From Jacaranda mimosifolia (taxonomy: Eukaryota > Streptophyta > Magnoliopsida > Lamiales > Bignoniaceae), in assembly GCA_018894105.1 (NCBI GenBank), contig CM032117.1, positions 1,143,501 to 1,207,500 of the forward strand: a stretch of 64,000 nucleotides of DNA. Reading direction: 5' to 3'. Within the stretch, counting starts at the first letter, position 1. Every line of letters begins with the position of its first letter. This document shows, piece after piece, positions 30,640 to 43,387 of this stretch. The notes under the pieces are model-generated. The model worked only from the letters and a program-made list of their open reading frames with translations, ran no database searches and was not told the origin of the DNA. Position numbers and translations under genes: made by a program.

Positions 30640-31810
30640 ATTTTCGCCGGAGCTCCCGATGTTAGAGAGAAGGGTGGGAAGATTGGAAAGCAGAAAAAGA
30701 ACACGACAAGTGAGGGCCGATAATAGCAGGAATTTGTATTACACTTTGACCCAAAATCTTGAATAGCACTTTCCAATGTTCTTTAACGATTACGACAAAG
30801 TCGTGGTTTCTGATATGGCTTCTGAGGTTCTGACATTTTGGGCAAATAGGTACTAAAGGATCCCTTGACGACCTTTGCCAGCTGGGATGCTGGTTTCTTT
30901 TTAATTTTCTTTTTTAATTGTCATACATAATTTTTGTGTGCATAGAATTACTTATTGAATTATTGAAAATTAATATATAAAACAATTTAAATTATATTAG
31001 ATGTTTTGATATGAGAAAGAAAATAATGGTAGATAATACAAATTTGTTGATTTTTGAATTTTGTTAAAAATACAATTATGATTTTATTAAATCATCATTT
31101 CTAAAGTGTAACTTAAAGGAGAAATTTGGAACATTAGTAAATTTGATATCCAAACAATCTTTGTGTATTAAATTCTCCATTTTATCCTTCAAATTGCATT
31201 ATCCATTTTAGTTGCTAAAATAATTAAAGGGTAAAATATGTAAAAAGTCATAAATAACTTTTGCTTTAAAAATATAAGAGCCTTTATTTTTTTCTTAATT
31301 TTTATTATATTATATTTTATTAGGTTTGCGAATGAATTAAATTAGTTTGCGAGTCTTAAGAGTCAAGCTCAAATAAACTCAATTTAAGTTCAAATTATTT
31401 TAAGTTCAAGCCGAACTTAAATTCAAATTAATCTCGAACAAATTGTTATAATTAATATTATTTTTTATTTTATTAATAAATATATTATTATTTTATTTTG
31501 TACTCATAATTATTTAAAATTTATTCGACAAATTAAATTTAATTGAATCTCAAATTTATAATTAAACCCGTTAATCTAAAAAACAAATTCGATTAGACTT
31601 TATTCAATTCCACTTCCGCCCTAATTTTTGCATATATAAATCTCAAGAATAAATATTATTTTAAAAAAGATATTTTCTTGGCCTCTCTTAACTATAATAG
31701 TAAGCTTCTGTTTTCTCTCACATCATTCCTCCTCTTCCAGCCTCTGGGTTTTAGGGGGCCCGAAGCTGAATAACTTGTCTAGGTACATCCAAGTTTTTTT
31801 CGGATCTCCA
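30640..31810. promoter_or_regulatory. Divergent promoter region between SELT-like and omega-3 desaturase genes
   Basis: The two genes start 1171 bp apart and point away from each other. The right part contains TATATAAA at 31633-31640 and, 28 bases further, AGATATTTT at 31668-31676, the inverse of the evening element AAAATATCT. A decayed repeat (31320-31620) related to the hAT-like element at 38623-39522 fills part of the middle: it has the same GAGTCAAGCTC and ATTCGATTAGA style blocks and ends CGCCCTA. Confidence 0.55.
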
Positions 31811-33997
31811 ATGGCGAGTTGGGTTCTATCAGAATGTGGAATTAGAACCCTCCCTCCAATTTTTCCAAAACCCAGAACAGGTTTCATCTCAAACTCGATA
31901 AAAACAAACACCATCCTCTTAAAGAATGGATCTTTACATGAAAAGAACAAATTTTCAGATCTAAAATTCAATCTTTTCTCTGTCAATGGGATTTCAAGAA
32001 ACACAAAGGTACCGAAAGTGAGTGCCCCATCAAAGATTGCATTTTTGGATTCAAATGAAGAAAAAGAGACAATTTATGGTGTCAGTGGAGTGGAAGAAGA
32101 AGAAGATATTGAGTTTGATTATGGGGCACCTCCTCCATTCAAATTGGGTGATATAAGGGCAGCAATTCCAAAGCACTGTTGGGTTAAGGATCCATGGAGG
32201 TCTATGAGCTATGTGGCTAGAGATGTGGCTATTGTTTTTGCCTTGGCAGCAGCTGCAGTTTATTTGAACAAGTGGTACATTTGGCCTCTTTATTGGGCTG
32301 CTCAAGGAACCATGTTTTGGGCTCTGTTTGTTCTTGGCCATGATTGGTATATTTTGGATTCTCTGAATTTCTTGTTCATCAGCGTGGATACTTATGTAAA
32401 TGCGTTTCTATTACTTAGTTTTTTTTTGGCCATTGGATCTTAATTTGGAATTGAATTCTGCTTTGCTGGTTTGTTTATATTGGACTGCAGTGGCCATGGT
32501 AGCTTTTCAAACAATCCCAAGTTGAATAGTGTTGTTGGGCATTTCCTGCATTCTTCAATTCTTGTGCCTTATCATGGATGGTAGGCTTCAACTTAGTCTT
32601 GCGACAAAATTAGCATTAGAGGCTCATTCAAGTTCCAAAGATTTAATTTTTTGATGAAATATTACAGGAGAATTAGTCATAGAACTCATCATCAGAACCA
32701 TGGACATGTTGAGAACGACGAATCTTGGCATCCGGTTAGTTGGCTTTTCTGTTTATGGATTCTTTGCTTTCTTCTTAGGATTAGTTCTAAAGTAATTAAC
32801 CTATGTCTTCTTTAATTTTAGTTGCCTGAGAGAATCTACAAGAGTTTGGACAATATTACAAGAACTCTGAGGTTCACTTTGCCTTTCCCCATGCTTGCAT
32901 ATCCTTTCTACCTAGTAAGTCTGCTTCTTGTTTATCAGTTATCTGTAGTTTAGGTATATTTTGCTCACATGGTTAACCTCTTTTCTTCTGACAGTGGAGT
33001 AGGAGTCCAGGGAAGACTGGTTCTCACTTTGATCCAAACAGTGACTTGTTTGTCCCCAGTGAGAGAAAAGATGTAATAACTTCCACCATTTGTTGGACGG
33101 CGATGGCTGCTTTGCTTGTTAGTTTTTCCTTTGTGATTGGTCCAATTGAAATGATCAAACTATATGGCGTGCCATACTGGGTAATTTCCAAAACTTCCAT
33201 GTTGTTGGTTTTTTGCCATGCTTTTTCGTATCCATTCAAAAGGGGAAAAGAGACAAAGCAGTAAACTTTTACTCCATCTTCTAATATGATTCTTGCTTCT
33301 GTCAAGGGCTTTGTCGTGTGGCTGGATCTAGTTACCTACTTGCATCACCATGGTCATGAAGATAAAATTCCCTGGTATCGCGGAAAGGTATTATTCTTAC
33401 TTTCGTGTTATCTTTAGACTCAACTTTTGTCGTAACTTATAAAGTGTAGTTGTATCTCTATAAGATTCGCTATTATACGTAAACTATTTATTTATTTTCC
33501 ATATGTCCTTATCATGGAAGGACAAAGGTGAATAAAATTACCTTATTCTCTCAGAAATTAGATTAAAGTCTCTTTACTAAAAGTTCATCTTTGTATGGTA
33601 GGACTGGAGTTATCTGAGAGGTGGACTAACGACATTGGATCGTGACTATGGATGGATAAGCAACATCCATCATGATATTGGGACACATGTGATACACCAT
33701 CTCTTCCCTCAGATACCACACTATCATTTAGTGGAGGCGGTTAGTATGCATTTGGCATCATCTTAATGTAACCGTACAAGTCTTGGTGATAGTATCATCT
33801 CATTCCTAAAACACTATTTGCAGACTGAGGCAGCTAGGCCTGTACTGGGGAAGTTTTACAGGGATCCGAAGAAATCAGGGCCGTTGCCATTCCACCTCAT
33901 TGGCGATTTGATTAGAAGTTTGAAGCAAGATCATTACGTTAGCGACACTGGTGATGTGGTTTACTACCAAACAGATTCCAAACTCGATGGCAAGTGA
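31811..33997 (+). CDS. FAD7: Plastid omega-3 fatty acid desaturase (FAD7/FAD8 type); 8 exons
   Basis: Inserts the omega-3 double bond into 16:2/18:2 acyl chains of plastid membrane lipids, giving trienoic fatty acids. Exons: 31811-32346, 32491-32580, 32668-32734, 32822-32914, 32995-33180, 33307-33387, 33602-33739, 33824-33997; sum 1365 nt, 454 residues. The start [15 protein letters not shown] matches the conserved plastid transit start; an in-frame ATG 36 bases upstream is not conserved. The mature part begins around [20 protein letters not shown]. The three iron-binding His boxes are HDCGH (177-181, split by intron 1), HRTHH (213-217) and HVIHH (380-384). Hydrophobic segments include [15 protein letters not shown] and [17 protein letters not shown]. 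There is no C-terminal ER retrieval signal, which with the transit peptide separates it from FAD3. FAD7 cannot be told from FAD8 here. Confidence 0.95.
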
Positions 33998-34408
33998 ACC
34001 AACAGAGCGAGCAGTGGATTCTTAAACGCGAAATGCCCCAGCCGGTTTTGGTTGCTACTTCAACAACGTTATAACGTTCTTTTGGTGGGATAAGATACAA
34101 ATGCCCTTCATCAGAGATTATAGAGGTAATTCATTTGTTATTACATGATAGAAGAAATTAAGTTTTAAGAATGTTTGAATGGTAGTTTAGCAATAGCTGA
34201 TTTAGATATGCATTATTACATTCATTCTTGCTGAAAAGGGCAGCAAAATATACATCCATCATTCAGATTGAAATTCACCGGTAGGAAAAGAAATTAATAG
34301 CATGATTTATTGTCCTCTCTTGAAGGGGAATCGCATTTCTGCATTTGATGTGATTCTTTTTTATTTATTTATTTTTATAATTTTTTGTTTTTCCCCTTAT
34401 ATATTCTC

Positions 34409-35080
34409 GGGTTAAATTCATTTTGTCCCCCTGTACTATGGGGTATGTATCAAATGCCTTATGCACTTCTAAAATCTTCAAATACCCCTCAAAGTCATCT
34501 GTCATTAGTAAAATAGTTAACGGTGTCAAAACTCTGCAGTAAATTATTGATTTAACCTCGAAAAATAACTAAATAGCATAAAAATTTAGAATACATGATA
34601 TTTTTTTTTATGTAGACAAATCTATACTTGACACTCTTACCATCAAAATCTTTAAATACTCCATTCAAACTTCTTTGCCGTTCAGAAAAGTAACAGTTGT
34701 TTGGCTGATGTAGTACTAAAATTATCATCCTTTTATATATATGATCATTGAAAATTTTTATGTCTAAAATACCCTTATATTGCTCAAGTTTCTTACTTCA
34801 ATTTTGTTACTTTCATTTTAGGATCTAAAACATCATCTAACTCCTAATCCAACAAAAACATTAAATCATTTCTTTTTTTTTTCAAAAGAACATAAAACAA
34901 CTCTATTATAATACGACATATGGAACCAACAAAATAGAGGTTGCTTGTGCGGAAAAGCAGCTATGTATTCTAGGTTTTAGGTTATTTAGTTATTTTATGA
35001 GGTTAAATCAGTAATTTACTGTAGAGTTTTGACGCCGTCAGTTATTTTGAAAATACGTCGGGATAAAATAAATTTAACCC
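34409..35080. mobile_element. Mutator-like MITE with long terminal inverted repeats and 9-bp target duplication
   Basis: Ends GGGTTAAATTCATTTTGTCCC and, inverted, GGGTTAAATTTATTTTATCCC. The inverted similarity extends ~100 bp or more inward (both sides contain GTCAAAACTCTRCAGTAAATT and then ATTTAACCTC). The flanks are TATATTCTC (34400-34408) and TATATTCTA (35081-35089), an 8 of 9 match. The 672-bp body encodes nothing recognisable. Long TIRs plus a 9-bp duplication indicate a Mutator-type origin. Confidence 0.8.
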
Positions 35081-36247
35081 TATATTCTATGCATGCAATA
35101 TACTAGATAATTGGGGTAAAAAAAAGAAAAGAAATTGTCCTTTTTGAGAAACTTATTTTTACGTGAATGACTGTATGTAATAAGTAGTTCTTCATTGGCG
35201 ACATGATTTGGACCCTATTACCAAGCATTAAAGTTGAGTGGTGGTCTGGTGGATTTCCTATAATAATTGCAAAGTCATTTTCTCTTTAACTATTTGATGG
35301 TGAATGGTAGTGCACGCGGCATATCCCACTTTTATATCCCTCTAGGCTCTAGGGGATGTGTGGTGCAAAGCAATTTCATTGGGAAATTTTCAATTTGATT
35401 CGAAATTATCGAATGAGAATATAATGATATTATAATTACAGTATGTTGAAATTAATTCATAAATTGATATTTAAAGAATAATATTATTTTTTGAATTTAA
35501 AATAAAATAAAATATTTAAAAATACTATATAGAACGTGTTGACTTGCAAAAACGACTTATATCATTGGTTGGAAACTCAAAAATAAATTTAAGAAGCTAC
35601 TATTATCAAATAGCGCTAAACAAAGATAGTAACATTTAAAGTTATTTTATCTTTTTATTTTATTCTGATGCGACCACCCGAAACAAAATTTGGACATAAA
35701 TTCAATACATGTCAAAGTGGGTGGGTCAATTTTAATTTAATTTATTCTTTGATAAAAATATGAGAATTAGGATAATAAATAAAGAATATTTGTAAGTTAT
35801 TTGAATTTGAATTTTAATCCAAAACAAGCTGGAAGTCTATTAGTCATTTGGATAAAGTAGATAGCAATTATATTTATTTACATTTTAAATATTATAATAC
35901 TGAATTTATTTTTCCTAAATAAGCTCGATCATATCGCTGTCGATGGATGGGCTCAAAAAGTACTGCCAATGTGGGCTCCAATAGTTTAACAGATCGGCCC
36001 TCATTGGAAAGAACCACCGGAAACCTCGGCCCAAAGTCAAATACTCCGGCGGCATACAGAACTAGGACTTGGGTAATTTAAAAAAAAAAAAAAAAAAAAG
36101 AAGGTCCGGTCAACAGTTCTGACAGAATTAGGTTAAAAGAAAAAGGCACCGGTCAATATTTCTGACACCAATTTCACAGAAATCCACAGCATTCGTCTTT
36201 TCCACCGTCTGGTTCTTCTATATGAGAGTTATAAGTACATATTTTTT

Positions 36248-36546
36248 GGGAATGCGTGGTTATTTTTTTTTTTTTTTTAGTAATTTTATTATGTATTTTG
36301 AGAAAATATGAAAATTATTTTTTGATATATTTATTTATATTTTGGGAAAATATTTTTTATTATAACAGTCAAATCAATATTTTATGTTGGGTTTTTGAGG
36401 TAAAAATAGAATTGAATAATTTTTTTATGTTAGAATAATAATAAAATATATATTATGTGTGTATATTAAAAAATGTGTATTTTGAATAAAAAATGAGGAC
36501 ATGTTTGGTTATATTTTTATATTAAAAAATATAACCAAACATTCTT
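36248..36546 (+). mobile_element. MITE-like element, three-copy family (with 5103 and 61427)
   Basis: Left end GGGAATGCGTGGTTAT; right end inverted GAATGTTTGGTTATATTTT. Internal blocks are shared with the other copies (CAGTCAAATCAATATTTTAT and TAAAAATAGAATTGAATAAT). Its right end is a perfect hairpin: 36501-36518 and 36525-36542 are 18-bp inverse copies around a 6-base loop, so the terminal repeat appears twice. Confidence 0.7.
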
Positions 36547-37314
36547 TTTATTTTTATATTCTTATTTTTCTTATATAATGGTCAAAATTGGAATCAAAGC
36601 TTGTGACGTTGCCCTTTGTTTCTTCATCAGTCGTACATTGGCCTTTTGGCAATAAATTCATTATGTCATACGTACTCTTCTTGCTGTATTCAAAACGTAA
36701 CAAATTCTTTTTCTCTCACCGTTTATTTAGTGAAATAAGTAAAGAAAATTTTAGTGTCACCTATTTAAACATATATTTAAATAAATTATGAAGCATTTCA
36801 TAAAAATACAATAATATCACAAAAAGATATTGATTACATAATTTAATACTTCATAATTCATTTGACATGGTACGGACTTTAAATAAGACATAAGAGATAT
36901 TAGAGAATAAGAACATTAGTCCCACTTTATGAAGGAAAAAAAACTGTCTGGTCGAACAACCAACATAATTTATAAATGAAAATTATATTTCTCCACTAAT
37001 ACATAAAGGACTCTCATTCCATATGAAGGGAACTATTTATTCGATTTAGATCTTATATCCCAATATATGTTTTATCTCATATTCTATTGCATAGATGTAT
37101 GATACGTGTGTTAAATATTTTCTTATAAAAATAATTGATTTAGAACCAAATACACATGTCATATATACATCATATTGAAATAGAAGATGAAACACGAAAT
37201 AGAATAGAAAATTCAAAGTGCTATTTCATTATCTATAAATCACACCTCATACAGTACGTTCCGTTTCCATCCTTTTTTGTGTGTTCCCATATACAAAACT
37301 TGACTGTACAATAA

Positions 37315-37746
37315 GGGCTCGTTTGCTTGGAATGATGTGATTAGAAGTGATATATAAATAAATTGATACATTTTAAACCCATTAAGATAGAATATTTTAA
37401 TTTTATGTTTGATTGATATGACTAGCATATAAATAAATTAAAATATAATATATAAATTTACTGTCATATCCTTTATACATTTTAATAAGTTTTTCACAAT
37501 TTTCTCATTCTTTCCCATTCTTAGAAACATGGTTTAATTGAAAATAAGATCAAAATTAGGCTTTATTATATCTTTATAATTCTTATCACACCTAATCAAG
37601 CATTGCCCCCTTGATCCATTTTTCAAAAGCAACAATAAATAATGTCGGGCTTAGAATTTATTTAGGATTTTTATCAATTGAAACAAATATTAAAAGATGC
37701 TTGATTAGGTATTTATCACACCTAATCAAACCAAACAAACAAAGCA
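37315..37746 (-). mobile_element. Tourist-like MITE with TAA duplication, partner of 4249-4583
   Basis: 432 bp flanked by TAA at 37312-37314 and 37747-37749. Left end GGGCTCGTTTGCTTGG; right end inverted TGCTTTGTTTGTTTGG. Internally it holds two copies of a TTATCACACCTAATCAA motif (~37587 and ~37714). It is the same family as 4249-4583 in the opposite orientation and about 100 bp longer. Confidence 0.78.
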
Positions 37747-38622
37747 TAATCATACAGTTACAAAAGATAATCAAGAAAAAGTCTGTAATGAATAATTGAC
37801 AAATGAAAAAATCGATGAATGACTTTGATATGAATTAATTAAAAAAAAAAAAATCAACTATGGATCATTAAATTATAACCAACAAATGTTTTTGATTGCC
37901 TAACGGCCACTTTACTCCAATGGCCTTAGGCCAAGAATTTCAGATGGATAATATTGAGGTTTGACGATTTTGAGGAGATCCTCCCAACAGTTCGAGTCTT
38001 GTCGAAAAGTAGAGTTTGTTGATGAACTTGTGCTGCTTTACGGGACAATGGGAGCTGTCGATTTTTGGGTAAGATAAGGTTTTGAATTAACATAGGCGTG
38101 CAAAGTGGATCGAATAAAATCCAACCGTCCAAAATGAACCGGATTCCATCCAGTACCATGTTACCACCTCACGACATCGTTTAATGTTGGCTCCAATGAA
38201 AAATCATGGACAGGTTGTACCTGACCGACACAAGTATAGTCTGAACTCATAGGTGGAAATTGAATTAATATTATATCCATGATATTTCCCAAGGTTCTTC
38301 TAAATTAAGAAAAGAAAAAAGTGGGGGTGGGGGAGAATGGTAATCTAAACCCATAGTTTTTTTATATAAACTCTTGGTGGCCCATGGATTTTGAATTATT
38401 TAATATGCCATGAATACTCTAAAAAATTCCAGGTGAACACTGCAGACATATTCAATTCAGTACTGTAGCAATTAAAAGGACTAAACTATGAGTCACGTTT
38501 TTGTCTCCTATTTCCGAAAAACAATGAAAGATAAAGGCAAGGTAATTACGGCATAAAATTGCTCAAAAATCAGTTTCAATACTATAACTTTATCATCTAA
38601 CATGCACGGACGTACTATCATG

Positions 38623-39522
38623 TAGGGGTGTAAGTTGAGTCAAGTCGATTTACGAGCCACCTTAGCTTGATCTAGAAAAGCTCAACTCGAATTCGAGACT
38701 GCTTGAGTTTGAACTGAGTTTATTGAGCTTGAGTTTTAATATGGTGACTCGAAAACTCGCGAACCGGCTCATGAGTCTTAGTATTTTTTAAAATAATATA
38801 TAAAAGTAATAATAAAAAAATATGTGCCACATATTTAGGTAATTTTCAAAATATAATTTCACTTATATATTATTTATTAATAAATAATAATTTATAAGAT
38901 ACTAATTTATAAATTGTAAATTAAATACTAAAAATAATTAGCATGATATATTTGGAAAAAAAAATGTAAATTTTCTAATTCAAATAATTGTATAAAAATA
39001 TATAATTATACAATAAAATTTCATTGTATGATATACTATATATGATTAGTGCATGTTTTTCAAATTTAATAATGCAAGTATGAAATGAAAATCCATCATT
39101 ATCTTAACAAATTTATTTTTATATTTTATTGTTCAAACTTCAAAAGTCAAAACATTAATCTTGAAATTTATAAAAAATTGATTGATTTTTAAAAAAATTG
39201 ATGTTGCTATTGGATTTGCCAATAGATAGTATTTATCAAGAGTTTCATAGGAAATAGTGAGGATTAAATTAAGCCCGATGAGCTCGAGTTCAAGCTCACA
39301 TGTTGAATGTGGAAGATGCTAGATGAGCTCGAGCTTGATGTCTTATGAGCTCAACATCATATGAGCTCATCAAGCTCGAGTTTGAGCTTGATATTTATTA
39401 ATGAGCTCAAGCTTGAGCCTAAAATTTAGAACTCGATGAGCTCGAGCTCGAGCTTATGTGTTTTAAAATGAGTCAAGCTTGAGCTTCAAATTTTTGCTAA
39501 ACTCGACTCATTGACAACCCTA
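38623..39522. mobile_element. hAT-like non-autonomous element, 900 bp, perfect 8-bp target duplication
   Basis: Flanked by CTATCATG at 38615-38622 and 39523-39530. Ends TAGGGGTGTAAGTTGAGTC and, inverted, TAGGGTTGTCAATGAGTC. Near both ends it is full of GAGCTCGAGCTTGAG-type subrepeats (39270-39490). No transposase frame. An 8-bp duplication with a TAGGG terminus is typical of hAT elements. Confidence 0.82.
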
Positions 39523-39573
39523 CTATCATGTATGTTAATAACCATGCGTTTAAGTGATGTATTCTCCATCATA

Positions 39574-39912
39574 GGTTAAATTATAAAAATAGAACCATTT
39601 ATGATCAATTAGCAATTTAGAACTGGAATTTGGAGTGGTACTGAAGTAGGACAAAAACTCATTAAAAGAAAAAAAAAACAGCGGTCATCGAAAAATACGG
39701 TCAACACCGGTGATTGCTTGCATGGTGCGTATGCCGATGTTTCATGCGTACGCCACGTAAGTGCCATGTAAGCAATCACTGATTTTAACTGTATTTTTCG
39801 ATGACTGTAGTCCTTTTTTTATTTTAATGAATTTTAGTCTTATTTTAATACTACATCAAATCCAATCACAAAAATGAACATGGCTACGATTCTAATTTTG
39901 CAATTTTCCCTC
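39574..39912. mobile_element. Fold-back (Mutator-like) MITE with 9-bp target duplication
   Basis: The element is almost wholly one inverted repeat: the left arm contains GTCATCGAAAAATACGGTCA and GTGATTGCTTGCATGG, the right arm their inverses (39760-39840), around a centre rich in CATGCGTACG-like sequence. Flanks TCCATCATA (39565-39573) and GCCATCATA (39913-39921) match at 8 of 9 positions. Transcription through it would give a long RNA hairpin. Confidence 0.72.
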
Positions 39913-40231
39913 GCCATCATATGTTAATAAAAACATTTAACAAGCGCTACGTGCAAAAATATATATTATTTTGATGCAGAAAAATATGAATAAATTTCTT
40001 TTGTTAGATACATAAAAGATTCAAATTTTCCTTCTTTCTTATAACAACTAATACAAATCTTAGAACACAAATTATATATATATATGTATATGTATATATA
40101 TATAATCTGAGTGGCCAATTATCCAATAATATCGTCCTCACACTTATTACGTATGTGAGGTTCAGATTGAACTCTAACAAACCCTTATATATATTAATAG
40201 TACACATATATATATGTATATAAATATGCCA

Positions 40232-40330
40232 TTGATTAATTAGTCGAGTGGTATTATTTTCACACTTACAAAAACGGGAGATTTGAGATTCAAAGTCGAC
40301 TGACGTCTAGATGCGTACATATGATATGTG
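40232..40330 (+). mobile_element. SINE-like fragment (tRNA-type promoter boxes)
   Basis: TTAGTCGAGTGGTATTA resembles a Pol III box A, and about 30 bases later GATTTGAGATTCAAAGTC resembles box B. A related copy starts near 44643. No 3' tail or target duplication could be fixed. Confidence 0.4.
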
Positions 40331-42538
40331 TAAGCAAATAACACATATGACATATGTACTCCAAACATATCACAAAGACACATAAGTCAAATCACCTTTA
40401 AAGATAAATACAAAATATTAAGATAGGCCGTTAAGTACAATAAAGTTAACCATCAAATCCAAACACTATAAATGTCGATACATATAATAGAAAAAATAAA
40501 TAAATTTGATCAAATTCATTTTTCACTCAGACAAATTCTCTGAGCAAATGCGCCCTGAATACCCACACATCTGATTTTCAGGAAGACCTTGAGACAAATT
40601 TTGTCCACATCAATATGCATATATATAATAAAGAAAACAGACAAATATATACATAATGGCAAATTCAAGAAATATGCTTAGAGAATTCATGAAATTAAAG
40701 TATGTGGAGCTCTTTAATTTCTTTTTCTCCTCAACAATCATCTCATAAAATGTGGACAAAATGGGTTTCAAACGAAATACAACCATCTGATAAAATAGAC
40801 ATATTTAATTATATATGATTCTTGTGCAACTAGCTAATAATTAATAAATTTAAATCAATATTACCACAACTGCATGATTAGTTCAAACATAATATAAATT
40901 CCTAGTATTTCATTGATTTAATTCTTTACTAGAAATTAATTAATATTAATTAAATCCTTGATTTGTGGGAAATTATAATCATTTTGACTAAGACAAAAGC
41001 TCAAAACGTATACACTAATTAATGAGGTGGTTCAAGATGGGCTAAAAATGAGTATAAAACAGGAAATTAATTATATTAATTAATAACTTGAATATTGCGT
41101 AGTGATTACTCTAAATAATAATGGCCCTTATAATGTGTTCCCACCACCTTAAAAGACAATCATCTAATGAATTAAGTAATGCTGATATTGCTGCATCCAT
41201 TTCTGTGTTCAAAATCTGGAATATTCTGATCTATCATATATCTTCAGTTGACTTTATGCCTCACCACAAAAATTAATTTTGCCTTCTCTTTTCCAAGATT
41301 ATGAGACCATATATTATATAAATGATCTAATTATGACATGTATTCTAATGGTACTTTACCAATAATCACACAAGGGTTGGAACCAACCAATCAAGATCTG
41401 CCGTACACTTGTACAGTACATATCAACAATAATACTTATATAGGAGAGCATTAAGCATAATATATATTTTCTGCACAGTGTACAAATCATTTTGAAGGAT
41501 TAATACTAATTAATTACTGCATTTATATATATGTGCTAATGGTTATTATATGAACAATAATTTAATTTATAAAATGGTCTATTTTTCCTTCCTTTAGTTT
41601 CTCTTTTTAAGCAAGGATAAATCACTATAATTAATTTGGAAAATTCCAATTCGGTCATGAGTCTATACTTGGCTAGTTAAGTATAGAATAAATATTCAAA
41701 ATTCTAGAGTGGTAAATCCGGTAATCGAACTCTTTAAATCTTGCTCTTTTTGGGAGCTAATTTAGATCAGCTCTTTTATGGATCGATGAGGAGTGTAACT
41801 AAGGAGGACGAAAGCACCCCTACATTAATCCAAATTCGACAATAGGAGGATTGGAAGAAGGAGAGGTTTGAATATTATTAAAAGAAATAAAAATTTTATA
41901 AATAAAGCTCAATAATGACAATCTGTTATTGTCATTTTATATGTATATATTATGCTCCCAATGTTCCTATGATGTAGCACGGCCATGGCTGACAACTAAT
42001 TAATATGTATCTTGATCTTATTAGAATAGAGTATGGCATAATTAACAACTCGAAAATGTATTCATGAAAGTATTTACCTAAGAAGGAATCTTAGATTTGG
42101 AAAAGCATGAATTTTCATAATTTATTTGCATGAGCTATCTAGATATATATAGAATCATTTCACTAATGGTAGTTCTTATTTGCTCAACAAAGCACTTGAA
42201 AAACCATTCTTCCATGGGATTCACAACTTACTTTTCTTCCAAGAAATTGAAATATTCAAAGCTTGTGCATCCTACTCATGATGAAAATTCAAACACACTA
42301 ATAAATGACAGCAAGTGAAAATTCATTCTTGAAGAAAAATATCATCATATAAATTAAGGAAGTAATTAATTATATTAAAAACATGGAAACTTAATCATTA
42401 AAATAAACTAAATAAAGAAAACTAAATAAGATGATCAGTTCCAAGAAACAAACCTCTCATATGCCAAGGGGTAAAATCCACTTCTCATCCTGATCTTTCC
42501 ACAAAAGAAGAGAGAAAGACAAAACTATGACAAAATTT

Positions 42539-43213
42539 TTACATGTCTTCTCTTCTAAGCTTGTTGAGAAGAGCTGTAATAAGAGCATCCCTTTTCTCAG
42601 CCCTGGCTTCTTCCCTAATTTTCCTTTGTTCTTCCCTTTCCCTCCACCTCCTATCCATCATGATCCTCTCATTTTCCAATGCCTCCATTGTTTGTCTCCA
42701 CTCCATCTCTTTCACTCTCCTTTCCTCCTCTCTTGCTTCGTAGGATTTCAACCACTGCATTTCCATTTGCATTTGCTGCTTCATGAATTCTTCCATTATC
42801 TCCCTAATCCCATTTATGATTGAGTTTCCAATACTACTACTACTGCTGCTTCCAACTACAGGAGGATTGTTGCTTGTATTTCCCTTCATTTTCCTTTTCT
42901 TTTTCGGTGCCCCTTTTTCTCCTTCGCTGTCCTCGTTTTCATCTTCTTCGTCCGAGGAGAATTGGGCCGCCGCCTTTTTCTTCGAACTGCTGGCGGCTCC
43001 GCCGCCCTCCGCCTCCAGCCACAGCATTCTTTGCATCCTTGTGGCAAATATTGTTTGCAGCTCGTTGTAGAATGGAAACTGCTGCCTCATCCCTTCTGCC
43101 TCCATCGTTTCACATCCCTAAATATATATTGATTGTTATAAACCCATATAAATCAAAATTCGAACTCAGTCTTATTTCTAATCGAATCCCATGTTATTAC
43201 ATGAATATGAGTC

Positions 43214-43256
<43 letters not shown>

Positions 43257-43387
43257 CAATACAAGAGAAAAAATGATAATCTATGGCTAAAAGTTAATCA
43301 TTCATAAAAAGAAAAACTATTACTTTGGCTGGAAAAAATTATAAGTAATCCCTTATTCTTTTCTGAACTTTTGTATTCACATATATA

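Larger units (their letters stand above)
33998..42538. other. 8.5-kb gene-free spacer rich in MITEs
   Basis: No open frame resembles a protein. The elements at 34409, 36248, 37315, 38623 and 39574 are listed separately, with a SINE-like stretch near 40232. The rest (35100-36240, 37750-38610, 40330-42530) is AT-rich with short TA/CA runs (for example 40070-40102), and I see nothing in it beyond these. Confidence 0.6.

Noticed and set aside
31775..31810. Upstream in-frame ATG for the desaturase
   Set aside because: Adds [12 protein letters not shown], which is not part of the conserved transit start; ATG at 31811 begins the family-typical [10 protein letters not shown].
32341..32443. Read-through of the desaturase first exon ([10 protein letters not shown]...)
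   Set aside because: It is intron 1; splicing at 32346/32491 restores the first His box HDCGH.
40070..40102. TA-rich palindromic tract
   Set aside because: Simple (TA)n/(TATG)n microsatellite; any hairpin follows from base composition.
42527..43290. Several plus-strand open frames of 66-156 codons, Ser/Leu/Phe-rich
   Set aside because: They are antisense shadows of the charged coiled-coil exon of the GT-3a-like gene.
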